A DNA stretch of 13,866 bases, from contig JBPCTR010000049.1 of NCBI GenBank assembly GCA_051011575.1, positions 1 through 13,866 of the forward strand. The letters are read 5' to 3'. Made by a program: the position numbers and the translations under genes. The notes below the pieces were generated by a model that had not been told where the DNA came from, searched no databases, and worked only from the letters and a program-made list of their open reading frames with translations. This DNA is from SHLQ01 sp051011575. GTDB lineage: Bacteria; Actinomycetota; Acidimicrobiia; Acidimicrobiales; SHLQ01. Shown here in pieces: positions 7,306-13,866 of this stretch. Position 1 is the first letter of the stretch. Every line of letters begins with the position of its first letter.

Positions 7306-7899
7306 TCAGGTGTCCTCGGGGGAGTCGAGTTGTGTACGAAGTTGCTCGAGGCCGGTGGAGAGTCGACTCTTCACTGTGCCACCGGCGATGCCGAGCGCAC
7401 TTGCGGTCTCCTCGGTCGACCAGTCGAGCAGGTAGCGGCACACGACGACCGAGCGATACTTCAGGTCGAGGGTGGCGAGCGCATCGGCGAGGGCGGGGTC
7501 GGGCGTGCTCGGAAGGGTGATGCCGTCGTCGGTCCAGGGGAGGCGGCGCGCCAGCTTGCGGCGCCAGCTGCGGGCCCAGTTCAGGCCAACGCGGTAGGCC
7601 CAGCCCGCTGGATTGTCGTAGGTCGACACATCGGCCCAGCGGTCGTAGCACCGAGTCATGGCCTCGTCGGCCGCTTCCCGCCCCCACTGGGCATCGCCGA
7701 GCGTGAGGCTGAGTGCGCGGACGACATCGGGATAGTGCCCGGAGTAGAAGGTCTCGAACGACCCGATGCCGGTGTCGGCAGATTGCACCACGAACGCGTC
7801 GACGGTGCCGGCCGGGGCCGACACCGCCGAGGGAGGAGGAGCATGGAGCACTGCTTCCATGTCTTCCAAACGTTCGGGGGGTTGGTTTGGTTCGGTCAT
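7306..7899 (-). CDS. ECF-type RNA polymerase sigma factor
   Basis: A 197-aa sigma-70 family protein with only regions 2 and 4. Region 2 spans ~48-116 (FETFYSGHYPDVVRAL ... EAADEAMTRCYDRW ... NPAGWAYRVGLNWARSWRRK), including the helix used for -10 recognition. Region 4 spans ~138-190 (LATLDLKYRSVVVCRYLLDWSTEETASALG-IAGGTVKSRL), a helix-turn-helix for the -35. The ~45-residue Pro/Ala-rich N-terminus is longer than usual. The start is supported by the ATGA overlap with the stop of the upstream polymerase-like gene (7896-7899), and the next gene starts one base after its stop. This places it in a three-gene transcription unit with its likely membrane inhibitor. No SnoaL-like C-terminal extension is present. 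The target promoters are unknown. Confidence 0.92.
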   Translation of the reverse strand: MTEPNQPPERLEDMEAVLHAPPPSAVSAPAGTVDAFVVQSADTGIGSFETFYSGHYPDVVRALSLTLGDAQWGREAADEAMTRCYDRWADVSTYDNPAGWAYRVGLNWARSWRRKLARRLPWTDDGITLPSTPDPALADALATLDLKYRSVVVCRYLLDWSTEETASALGIAGGTVKSRLSTGLEQLRTQLDSPEDT

Positions 7900-9800
7900 T
7901 CTCGAAGAAATTCTCGCCGCAAACTCTCGACGATCGCGTTCGCCGGTGCGATCGCCGCCGCTCGATCGAGTGTGGCTGCCCCAGCCACAAGATCACCGGA
8001 CTCGAGATGCACGATCGCCAGGTTGATCAGTGGCTCCGGGTTGAACGGCACGAGGGACGCCGCGGTTTCGAGCTGTGGGATGGCTTCATCCGGGCGACCG
8101 GCAAGTGCCAGGGCGATCCCGAATCGCTGCTGGCCCTCCGGGTGGAGCGGATCCCGCTCGTCCAGGTCTCGCAGTGCGCTGAGCGCGGAGGCCACGTCGA
8201 TCGGATCGTCGGTGAAGCGGGCGACGTCGAGCAGCCTGCCCGCCTCCTCGTGGAGCAGCGCAGGGTCGAGAGGGGACGTGGCGAGACCGTCCCGTATTCG
8301 ATCGAGAGCCGCTCGCGCTCCCTGCAACCCGCCGGAGTCTCCGGCGATCCGAGCGGCGATGAAGTCGTAGCGGATCGAGTCGGCCCTTAGGTTGCGGGCG
8401 CTGTCGGCCGATTCCAGCGCGAGCTCGCCGTCGTCGACGCCCGTCGCGGTGTCGATTCGATGGTCGGCCGCGATGTCGGACGCTCCGCCCACGGCCGCAA
8501 CCGCTGCCGCTATGCCGGCCCCGAGCATCAGAAGCTGGCGGGAGCGGCCCACGACCGGAAGCACCGGACCGCGCGCGGACGCCCGTTCGGATGTCGAGCG
8601 CCCGATCATCAGGCCGACCAGGATCCACAGGATCGGATCGACCTCGGCGAGGGGGAAAAGGAACAGTTGCTGGACGAGGTATCCGAGCACCGCCGCCCCA
8701 ATACCGACATCGCACACCGGGCGACGCATACGTCGAACGGCCATCGCACCGACCCCCACGAGCAGTAGAAGGTGGCCGACCGACGCGATCACTCCGCCCG
8801 TGAGCAGCACGTCGATCGGACCACTGTGCGCCCGATCGGTGATGGTCGTTCTTCCGTGCTCGAGCACGTACTGCGTATCGACGTTGGCCCCGAATACCAG
8901 TCGATACCCCTCTGGTCCGTGACCGAGCACACCGCGAAACGGGGCATCGTCGATCGACCGGAACCCGACCCGCCATTCGTCGACGCGGCCTGCGATCGCC
9001 GACGAATCGGGGTCGGTCAGCGTACGAGCCCGCTCACCGACGGGCGTGGTCACGGCAACAGCCACAACAACGCTGAGCGCCGTCACGAAAAGGACGATGG
9101 CTCGCAACGGACCGAACCTCGACACGACGCGTCGCTTGTTGACCACGGCCACCACGAGGGTCGCGAGCCCGAATCCAACCCATGCCGCACGAGATCCGGA
9201 CGCTCCGAGTGCGAAAAGCGCCCCCATGGAACCGATGAGCGCGACCACCCGCCATCGTCGTGGGCTGGTGTGATCGAGAGACAAGGCGACCGCGGTGGGG
9301 GAGAGGAGTGTGGCCGCGGCGCCGAGGTAGGCGGGCTGGCCGAACGGTCCGCCCGCCCGATCGTCGGGGAAGCCGAGGTCGAACCACTCGAGCCCGATCA
9401 CCTCTGCCAAAGCCCAGCAGCCGATCGCGATTCCGCCAATCGACAACGCACGGAGCACGCGCGTCGTCGCGCTCCGCGCATGCTGGGCGGCGGCGACCAT
9501 GAGGCCGAGGAAGAGAACCCACGTCACGAGTCCGAGGTGCCGGTCGGGCGTGCCGATCAGCGCGTGCCAGCGGTCGTCGGACAGCAGGGTCGAGAGGGCG
9601 AGCCCGGACAGAAGGAGAGTCCAACCAAGGACGAGCCACCGCGGAAGGGGGCGCTCGCGGAACGAGGCCTCCCCGAGCGTGGCGGCGATGGCGGCAAAGC
9701 CGAGGGCGGGAACGAGAGCCCATCGGAGGGGCCCGAATCGGTCCCAGCCAAACGGATCAACAGCCAGTAGGGCCACGGCGACAACCACCGCGAAACGCAT
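7896..9800 (-). CDS. O-antigen ligase/polymerase-like membrane protein with C-terminal TPR domain
   Basis: A 634-aa polytopic membrane protein of the Wzy/WaaL (O-antigen ligase) type, which polymerises or transfers lipid-linked glycans on the outer face of the membrane. About ten hydrophobic segments fill residues 1-440. Wzy_C landmarks are GPFGQPAYLGA (151-161), SGSRAAWVG (201-209, with the conserved Arg), the long external loop GRVDEWRVGF ... GVLGHGPEGYRLVF (271-303) and RAHSGPIDVLLTGG (323-336, with the conserved His). The tail (~500-634) is soluble with TPR-like helices (FGIALALAGRPDEAIPQLE; NLAIVHLESGDLVAGAATL). The ATG at 9800 has no clear Shine-Dalgarno. The gene heads a coupled unit with the ECF sigma and its membrane partner. 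No glycosyltransferases are adjacent, so the glycan is unknown; protein O-glycosylation or teichoic-type transfer are alternatives. Confidence 0.85.
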   Translation of the reverse strand: MRFAVVVAVALLAVDPFGWDRFGPLRWALVPALGFAAIAATLGEASFRERPLPRWLVLGWTLLLSGLALSTLLSDDRWHALIGTPDRHLGLVTWVLFLGLMVAAAQHARSATTRVLRALSIGGIAIGCWALAEVIGLEWFDLGFPDDRAGGPFGQPAYLGAAATLLSPTAVALSLDHTSPRRWRVVALIGSMGALFALGASGSRAAWVGFGLATLVVAVVNKRRVVSRFGPLRAIVLFVTALSVVVAVAVTTPVGERARTLTDPDSSAIAGRVDEWRVGFRSIDDAPFRGVLGHGPEGYRLVFGANVDTQYVLEHGRTTITDRAHSGPIDVLLTGGVIASVGHLLLLVGVGAMAVRRMRRPVCDVGIGAAVLGYLVQQLFLFPLAEVDPILWILVGLMIGRSTSERASARGPVLPVVGRSRQLLMLGAGIAAAVAAVGGASDIAADHRIDTATGVDDGELALESADSARNLRADSIRYDFIAARIAGDSGGLQGARAALDRIRDGLATSPLDPALLHEEAGRLLDVARFTDDPIDVASALSALRDLDERDPLHPEGQQRFGIALALAGRPDEAIPQLETAASLVPFNPEPLINLAIVHLESGDLVAGAATLDRAAAIAPANAIVESLRREFLRE

Positions 9801-9846
9801 GGCGAATCAGTGCGCGCCGGCCGAGGGGCTCATGACCCGCAACCTA

Positions 9847-9873
9847 CTCACCGCACGCAGCCGGGTCGGTGAG
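9847..9873 (-). terminator. Possible hairpin after the Crp-like gene
   Basis: A perfect 7-bp inverted repeat, CTCACCG (9847-9853) and CGGTGAG (9867-9873), with a 13-nt loop lies immediately downstream of the Crp-like stop codon on the minus strand. It may end the upstream transcription unit before the O-antigen ligase-like gene 46 bp later. There is no U tract and the stem is short, so read-through is quite possible. The rest of the 75-bp gap shows no clear promoter. Confidence 0.35.
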
Positions 9874-9875
9874 CG

Positions 9876-10574
9876 TCAATCCGTGAGTGCTGCGAGCCGA
9901 TCGAGGTCGACGATTCGAACCTGGCGGTAGTGCTTCTCAACCAGCCCCTGGCGTTCGAGATTGGCGAGACTGCGGGCCACGCTTGGGCGACGGGCTCCGA
10001 GCAGGTGGGCGAGTGTCTCCTGACTGGTCGATACGACGCCGTCGGGACCGGCGGCGTGTATGAGCAACGACGCGAGTTGGTAGTCGAGAGGCCCGGCCAG
10101 CAGGTCTTCGAGCCGATCCTGCGCATCGGCCACGCGTTGAGCCAACGACACCATCCACCGCATCGCGATTCCGGGACGGGTACCGATCAGATCGAGCAAC
10201 GCCTTTCCGTCGATCACCAGTAGCTCGGCATCTTCGAGTGCGACCGCATCGACGGGAATCGGTCGGTTGAGAAACAACCCGACATCGCCGAACGTGTCGC
10301 CGGGGTGATGGATCTGGAGCATCCGAGATCGATCACTGTTCGGGCGGGACAGCGCCACCCGGCCTCGCTCGAGAACGAACACCCGGTCGCTGGGTTCGTA
10401 CCTGCTCATTAGTTCGGCACCGGCGGCCACCTCGATCACCTGCATTGCGCACAGCAGGAGCTCGGCGTCGGTGGTCGAGAGCGGAGTCGACGAAGAGCTG
10501 GCCAGGCAATGTGCCAGCCAGCTCTGATGTCTTCCTTCGTCGACCAGCGGAATGGTGCCGTCGGGTTCTGTCAT
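9876..10574 (-). CDS. Crp/Fnr-family transcriptional regulator
   Basis: A 232-aa DNA-binding protein. Residues ~30-130 form the cyclic-nucleotide-binding-like beta roll (VFVLERGRVALSR; HHPGDTFGDVGLF, 90-101), then the long dimerisation helix (~134-160), then a winged helix with recognition helix TSQETLAHLLGARRPSVARSLANLERQG (~183-210). The phosphate-binding cassette is altered: FGDVGLFLNRPIPVDA has Asp97 where Crp has Glu72 and no Arg/Ser at the Crp 82/83 positions, so cAMP binding is doubtful. Only two cysteines (C23, C42) lie in the N-terminal part, which is too few for an Fnr iron-sulfur cluster. The ligand is therefore unknown. The gene follows the two membrane-protein genes by 48 bp on the same strand and could regulate them or the divergent AAA+ gene. 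Confidence 0.9.
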   Translation of the reverse strand: MTEPDGTIPLVDEGRHQSWLAHCLASSSSTPLSTTDAELLLCAMQVIEVAAGAELMSRYEPSDRVFVLERGRVALSRPNSDRSRMLQIHHPGDTFGDVGLFLNRPIPVDAVALEDAELLVIDGKALLDLIGTRPGIAMRWMVSLAQRVADAQDRLEDLLAGPLDYQLASLLIHAAGPDGVVSTSQETLAHLLGARRPSVARSLANLERQGLVEKHYRQVRIVDLDRLAALTD

Positions 10575-10622
10575 CTGCGGGCATGAACACCCAACCCGAC
10601 GATCACCATTCCGATCGCGGCG

Positions 10623-11270
10623 CTATACGAGTTCGCGAATCCTGGCGCTCTGGAACTTCACGACCTGGACGATCGTGACGAGCCCGAAGGTGATTCCGAG
10701 CAGATACATACCCACGCCGAGACGTCGGATGCCTTCGCTGAACAGGAACCAGCGCTCGGATGTGGCCAGTTCGCTTTCGGAACCGTCGCCGATCCTGAAA
10801 CCGACGACCAGGTGTGCGATCGCCCCGAGGGCAACCGCGATCATGCCGATCATCATCAGCCCGAGCATCGCCTTTGCGGTCGCGGGCATCTTCAACGTGT
10901 GCACGCCCTTGCCGATGTCGTCCTGGATCTTTCCCCCACCGACTCGGAACACACCGAGGATGCGGGCGATCGCAAACGACACCGAGGCGAACACGGCCGT
11001 GAAGCCCAGGAACATGAACCCCGGCACGAGATGGCGCAGGGTCTCGAGGTCGGCCACGCTGCCGCCGTCGACCTCGCCCGCTCGTATGGCCGCCAGGACG
11101 ATGGCGATACCGAATCCGATCAGCGCCATCAAAAACGTGGGTGCCCACAGTCGGGTGCCCATCTTCTGGGGGGTGTTCATCGCTACCGGGCCGGTGGTGG
11201 TCTCGATGGCGGGCGTGCGATGTTTCGGGGCGGTGACGCCCCCGGGAACTGGTTGAGAAACAGTACTCAT
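10623..11270 (-). CDS. Four-helix membrane protein of unknown function (paralogue of the upstream gene)
   Basis: A 215-aa protein with a good ribosome binding site (AAAGGAG, 7 nt before ATG 11270). After a ~37-residue polar, Pro/Thr-rich N-terminus there are four predicted transmembrane segments (~44-63, 82-107, 134-157, 183-204) and a short basic tail (KFQSARIRELV). Between helices 2 and 3 is a cytoplasmic-looking loop with GGGKIQDDIGKGVHTLKMPATAKA. The upstream neighbour contains the same layout and the matching RMPATGKA block, MATRMW versus MGTRLW at the first helix, and SFQFDRVRQL versus KFQSARIREL at the end, so the two are tandem paralogues, 27 bp apart. I do not recognise the family, and no catalytic or metal motif is visible. 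The function could be structural, or a subunit of a heteromeric membrane complex. Confidence 0.85.
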   Translation of the reverse strand: MSTVSQPVPGGVTAPKHRTPAIETTTGPVAMNTPQKMGTRLWAPTFLMALIGFGIAIVLAAIRAGEVDGGSVADLETLRHLVPGFMFLGFTAVFASVSFAIARILGVFRVGGGKIQDDIGKGVHTLKMPATAKAMLGLMMIGMIAVALGAIAHLVVGFRIGDGSESELATSERWFLFSEGIRRLGVGMYLLGITFGLVTIVQVVKFQSARIRELV

Positions 11271-11297
11271 TTCAGACTCCTTTCGAACAGGTGTGAA

Positions 11298-12131
11298 TCA
11301 GTTGTTGCGGATGAGTTGGCGAACACGGTCGAACTGGAAACTGAGCACGTTTCCGATGGTGACCAGAGCGAGCACGATGCCGGCCAGAATGAGGCCGAGC
11401 GAGAACTCGCGTAGGGGGCCGATGAAGGCGGTGAGTTCGCCGTACCCGACCACGTCGTCGGCTCGGCCCGAGAGCACGACCGATGCGATGAACTGGGCCA
11501 CGCCGACCATCAGGCCCGTCATCGTCAGCGCCACGAACGCCTTGCCGGTGGCGGGCATTCTCAGGACCCGGATCTCTCCTCCCGCCGCCTTCTGCACTTC
11601 GGCTCCACCTTGGCGCAGACTGGCCAGGATCGTGCCGAGCAGGAACGCGATGCCCGAGAGGAGCATTGCCTCGCCCAGGAACTCGAGGCCGATTCCCCAC
11701 GCAGCGGTCTCGCGGAAGCTCTCGGTTCCGGCTCCTTCACCGGCGGCGATCGCTCGAACGATCGCGCCGATCACCACGGCCATCGCGCCCATCAAAAGCA
11801 TCGGGCGCCACATGCGAGTGGCCATCGCGTGGATGGGGAGCGGCCTAGGAATGTCGGCGCTCGTCACGAGCGCCCGTCGCACCGGACTTACGTCGGCGGC
11901 ACCCGGTCGGGGGTGCAGCCGCGGCACGGCGTCGCGCATGCTGTCGACGCGAACCCAGAGACGCTTGATGATGCCGATCAGCACGACGGCAATGGCGACC
12001 TTGATCGTTCCCAAGCCGAGAATTCCGAAGCCTCCTGCCCACAACGTGACCTCGCTGACCAGCGCATCGTCGGACTCGACGCTGTCGATGCTGATCCAGT
12101 TGGCGATCGCCGTGACCGCCACGATCGTCAC
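11298..12131 (-). CDS. Multi-pass membrane protein of unknown function; open part of a frame interrupted by TGA at codon 24
   Basis: From GTG 12131 this frame encodes 277 aa. The N-terminal module (helix through ~LWAGGFGILGLGTIKVAIAV) is absent from the paralogue downstream. The C-terminal ~180 residues repeat that paralogue's four-helix plan, including LRMPATGKA and SFQFDRVRQLIRNN. GTG 12131 has no Shine-Dalgarno and falls in the middle of a hydrophobic helix (IGSLIAVVGVTIVAVTAI). The same frame extends upstream through one in-frame TGA (12162-12164) to an ATG at 12233 that has a strong AGAGGAG site. The original gene therefore probably began at 12233 (about 311 codons). It is either nonsense-mutated or carries a base error here; a functional short leader followed by reinitiation is the alternative. 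It is the first gene of the minus-strand group that continues to the Crp-like regulator. The family is not recognised. Confidence 0.75.
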   Translation of the reverse strand: MTIVAVTAIANWISIDSVESDDALVSEVTLWAGGFGILGLGTIKVAIAVVLIGIIKRLWVRVDSMRDAVPRLHPRPGAADVSPVRRALVTSADIPRPLPIHAMATRMWRPMLLMGAMAVVIGAIVRAIAAGEGAGTESFRETAAWGIGLEFLGEAMLLSGIAFLLGTILASLRQGGAEVQKAAGGEIRVLRMPATGKAFVALTMTGLMVGVAQFIASVVLSGRADDVVGYGELTAFIGPLREFSLGLILAGIVLALVTIGNVLSFQFDRVRQLIRNN

Positions 12132-12233
12132 GCCGACAACGGCGATGAGTGAACCGATTCGTCACTCACGAACCTCGGTGAAGGGGGTCGCCGATCGATC
12201 GATCGGCACGGACAAACCACTGACCATGGTCAT
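12132..12233 (-). pseudogene. 5' end of the membrane-protein frame, with in-frame TGA (12162-12164)
   Basis: ATG 12233 is preceded by AGAGGAG (12246-12240) at a 6-nt spacing, one of the best ribosome binding sites in the window. It opens a 23-codon peptide (MTMVSGLSVP ... FTEVRE) that ends at TGA 12162-12164. After the TGA the same frame continues without another stop (RIGSLIAVVG) straight into the GTG-started protein, completing its first transmembrane helix. A single base change (TGG to TGA, giving REWRIGS) would restore one continuous gene. Either the stop is an assembly/sequencing error or recent mutation, or the 23 codons are a leader peptide. I treat it as a fragment of the downstream gene. 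Confidence 0.6.
12190..12207. repeat. Perfect 18-bp palindrome with three tandem GATC
   Basis: GCCGATCGATCGATCGGC reads the same on both strands with no spacer. It lies inside the first 23 codons of the interrupted membrane-protein frame (encoding part of VPIDRSA). A second perfect palindrome (TGACCATGGTCA, 12221-12232) overlaps that frame's start codon. They could be binding sites or RNA structures acting on translation start. GATCG is common in this genome's coding DNA, so chance is possible. Confidence 0.5.
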
Positions 12234-12358
12234 GGCAAGCTCCTCTCGTTCATGCCGCCCCGGATGGGTCGGACAGGTTGGGAACTGGCCGTTCGCACCG
12301 GGCACTCCGTGACTGTCACAGACCGCACAATCCGAGATTGCTGTGGTAAGCACTCGCC
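12234..12358. promoter_or_regulatory. Divergent promoter region with two short palindromes
   Basis: A 125-bp region between the minus-strand membrane-protein gene and the plus-strand AAA+ gene. It holds GTGACTGTCAC (12309-12319, perfect 11-bp palindrome) and CAATC-CGA-GATTG (12328-12340, perfect 5-bp arms with 3-bp spacer). The second ends 18 bp before the AAA+ start codon, near where a promoter would be expected. No convincing -35/-10 pair or Shine-Dalgarno is seen for the AAA+ gene. The minus-strand gene has AGAGGAG at 12246-12240. The Crp-like regulator encoded nearby is a candidate binder, but neither palindrome fits the classic TGTGA-N6-TCACA spacing. Confidence 0.35.
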
Positions 12359-13774
12359 ATGAGCCGCCCCACGACCCTCGGAGAGCTTCGATCATCGGGA
12401 TGGGAGTCCGTTCCCGTCGCCCAGGAGGTCCGCCGCAACGCGGTTGAGCGCATCCGCGCTGGCGAATCGCTGGTGGAATCGGTGCTTGGCTACGAGGACA
12501 CTGTTCTTCCGCAGCTCGAGAACGCGTTGCTCGCGGGCCACGACGTGATCTTCCTGGGCGAGCGGGGTCAGGCCAAGACCCGAATAATCCGCAGCCTCAC
12601 CCAGCTGCTCGACGAGTGGATGCCGATCGTGGCCGGCTCCGAGATCAACGACGACCCCTATGCCCCCGTCTCCGCACATGGGCGAAACACCGTGGCCGAG
12701 CACGGCGATGCCACGCCGATCGGCTGGGTGCACCGTGACCAGCGCTACGGCGAGAAGCTGGCAACTCCCGACACGTCGATCGCCGACCTGATCGGTGAAG
12801 TCGATCCCATCAAGGTGGCCGAGGGTCGGTATCTGAGCGACGAACTCACGCTCCACTACGGCCTCGTCCCGCGAACCAATCGCGGCATCTTCGCCATGAA
12901 CGAGCTTCCCGATCTCGCCGAGCGCATCCAGGTAGGGCTGCTGAATGTGCTGGAGGAACGCGATGTGCAGATCCGTGGCTACAAGGTTCGACTTCCTCTC
13001 GATGTGATGTTGTTCGCGTCAGCGAACCCCGAGGACTACACAAACCGCGGCCGCATCATCACGCCGCTGAAGGATCGATTCGGGTCGCAGATCCGCACGC
13101 ACTACCCCCTCGACGTCGAGACCGAGATGTCGATCGTGTCCCAGGAAGCGGTGCTCCCCCCTTCCGAACTGGTCGACGTGCGGGTTCCCGAGTTCATGCT
13201 CGAGATCGTGAGCGAGCTGTCGCAGCAGGCTCGCGAATCGAACCAGATCAATCAACGATCGGGTGTCTCGGTGCGGCTGAGCGTGTCGAACTACGAAGCG
13301 ATCGTGGCCAATGCCGTTCGCCGCACGCTCGTTGCCGGCGATCACGTGGCGGTGCCGAGGGTGAGCGACCTTTCGGCGATCGCGGCAACGACGTCGGGCA
13401 AGATCGAGGTCGAGGCGTTCGAGGACGGCGGCGAAGGTCGGGTCATCGACGCACTCGTTCGATCGGCGGTACACACCGTGTTCATCGACACGGTCGAGCC
13501 GACGCTGCACGGCCCTATCGTCGAGGCGTTCGAACAGGGGGTCGCCGTCGACGTCGGAGCCGACATGGCGACCGAGCACTATCAGCGGCTGCTCGAACAG
13601 GTGCCCCCGATTCGGGCTGCGGTCGATGCTCTGCTGTCCCGCGACGAGATCGATGCGGAACATCCGGCCGTTGTCGCAAGTGCCATCGAGCTCATTCTCG
13701 AGGGCCTGCACCTGGGCAAACGGCTGAACAAGAATGTGCACGGTGGCGCAACCCAGTACCGAGGACGTTCATAG
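12359..13774 (+). CDS. AAA+ ATPase, MoxR/magnesium-chelatase (ChlI-like) type, resembling Rv0958
   Basis: A 471-aa cytoplasmic ATPase. Walker A is GERGQAKT (67-74, K73). The Walker B region is GIFAMNELPDL with N181-E182, so Asn stands where most AAA+ proteins have Asp; I believe this wording is usual in this subgroup. Sensor 1 is the Asn of ASANPEDYTNRGRIITPLKDRFG (N223), and that block also carries the likely arginine finger. The C-terminal half is helical, as in ChlI lid domains. Such ATPases normally work with a von Willebrand A partner to remodel or load metal into client proteins; mycobacterial Rv0958 is followed by a VWA gene. No partner starts within the 92 bases left here. ATG 12359 lacks a clear Shine-Dalgarno. 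True chlorophyll Mg-chelatase is unlikely, since no pigment genes are nearby. Confidence 0.88.
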   Translation: MSRPTTLGELRSSGWESVPVAQEVRRNAVERIRAGESLVESVLGYEDTVLPQLENALLAGHDVIFLGERGQAKTRIIRSLTQLLDEWMPIVAGSEINDDPYAPVSAHGRNTVAEHGDATPIGWVHRDQRYGEKLATPDTSIADLIGEVDPIKVAEGRYLSDELTLHYGLVPRTNRGIFAMNELPDLAERIQVGLLNVLEERDVQIRGYKVRLPLDVMLFASANPEDYTNRGRIITPLKDRFGSQIRTHYPLDVETEMSIVSQEAVLPPSELVDVRVPEFMLEIVSELSQQARESNQINQRSGVSVRLSVSNYEAIVANAVRRTLVAGDHVAVPRVSDLSAIAATTSGKIEVEAFEDGGEGRVIDALVRSAVHTVFIDTVEPTLHGPIVEAFEQGVAVDVGADMATEHYQRLLEQVPPIRAAVDALLSRDEIDAEHPAVVASAIELILEGLHLGKRLNKNVHGGATQYRGRS

Positions 13775-13866
13775 GGCGTCGGGCCTGCTCCCGTCACGCG
13801 ACCGCAACACCACTTTCACGGAAGGTTTATCGGCGTCTTCGCTACGTTGAGTGACACTGGACCCGA
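13775..13866. other. Terminal non-coding stretch
   Basis: The last 92 bases hold no start-proximal coding sequence that I can support. A TACGTT hexamer at 13843-13848 could be the -10 of a gene beginning beyond the window. No stable terminator hairpin is evident after the AAA+ stop. Confidence 0.3.

Noticed and set aside
8772..9770. 332-codon open frame on the plus strand inside the O-antigen ligase-like gene
   Set aside because: Its product is an Arg/Glu/Gly-rich shadow; the minus strand encodes a coherent membrane protein with Wzy_C motifs.
12162..12164. TGA as a selenocysteine codon or reassigned stop
   Set aside because: TGA ends several other genes here normally, the position is at the edge of a membrane helix rather than a redox site, and I see no convincing SECIS-type hairpin right after it.
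12309..12319. GTGACTGTCAC as a classical Crp site
   Set aside because: The half-sites are separated by one base, not the six expected in TGTGA-N6-TCACA, so I list it only as a palindrome.
12162..12395. Upstream extension of the 23-codon peptide to a 77-codon protein starting at 12395
   Set aside because: The extension overlaps the start of the AAA+ gene and the ribosome binding site AGAGGAG, which clearly marks ATG 12233 as the start.
13820..13848. ECF-type promoter (GGAA ... CGTT) at the window end
   Set aside because: The spacing between the two elements is about 21 bp, too long for the usual 16-19 bp, and no gene start is visible downstream.

Overview
This is a GC-rich window with dense coding and short gaps. 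It probably comes from a marine actinobacterium, perhaps of the Acidimicrobiia (Ilumatobacter-like). I infer this from base composition, a mycobacterial-style AAA+ ATPase, an ECF sigma/anti-sigma pair and a gene closely resembling the DMSP demethylase of marine bacteria. No marker gene (rRNA or ribosomal protein) is present, so the taxonomy is an inference. I see no tRNA, rRNA, CRISPR array, insertion sequence or phage gene.

Left part (1-5223). The window opens inside a sensor histidine kinase gene. It is followed 8 nt later by a membrane-anchored, purple-acid-phosphatase-like metallophosphoesterase. A sulfide:quinone oxidoreductase-like flavoprotein comes next, with a strong Shine-Dalgarno and a possible DosR-type box upstream. 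It converges on a DMSP demethylase-like gene (dmdA), and a long hairpin lies between them as a likely two-way terminator. dmdA is divergent from a class III (AGXT2-like) aminotransferase across a 121-bp promoter region with a perfect palindrome just before the dmdA start. DMSP breakdown can yield methanethiol and then sulfide, so the flavoprotein and dmdA may be metabolically linked; this is inference.

Middle part (5250-9800, minus strand). Three tightly coupled genes run right to left: an O-antigen ligase/polymerase-like membrane protein with a TPR tail, an ECF sigma factor overlapping it by ATGA, and one base later a 684-aa single-pass protein. The last has a short cytoplasmic head and a large external domain with Asp-boxes and a four-cysteine insert. 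It looks like an anti-sigma/sensor of unusual size. The arrangement suggests surface-sensing control of a cell-envelope polysaccharide function.

Right part (9876-13866). On the minus strand lie a Crp/Fnr-type regulator lacking the cAMP-binding arginine and, upstream of it, two tandem paralogous multi-pass membrane proteins of unknown function. The first of these has a strong ribosome binding site and start at 12233, but an in-frame TGA at codon 24 separates this start from the rest of the frame. Divergent from it on the plus strand is a MoxR/Mg-chelatase-type AAA+ ATPase resembling mycobacterial Rv0958. The final 92 bases contain no recognisable gene.
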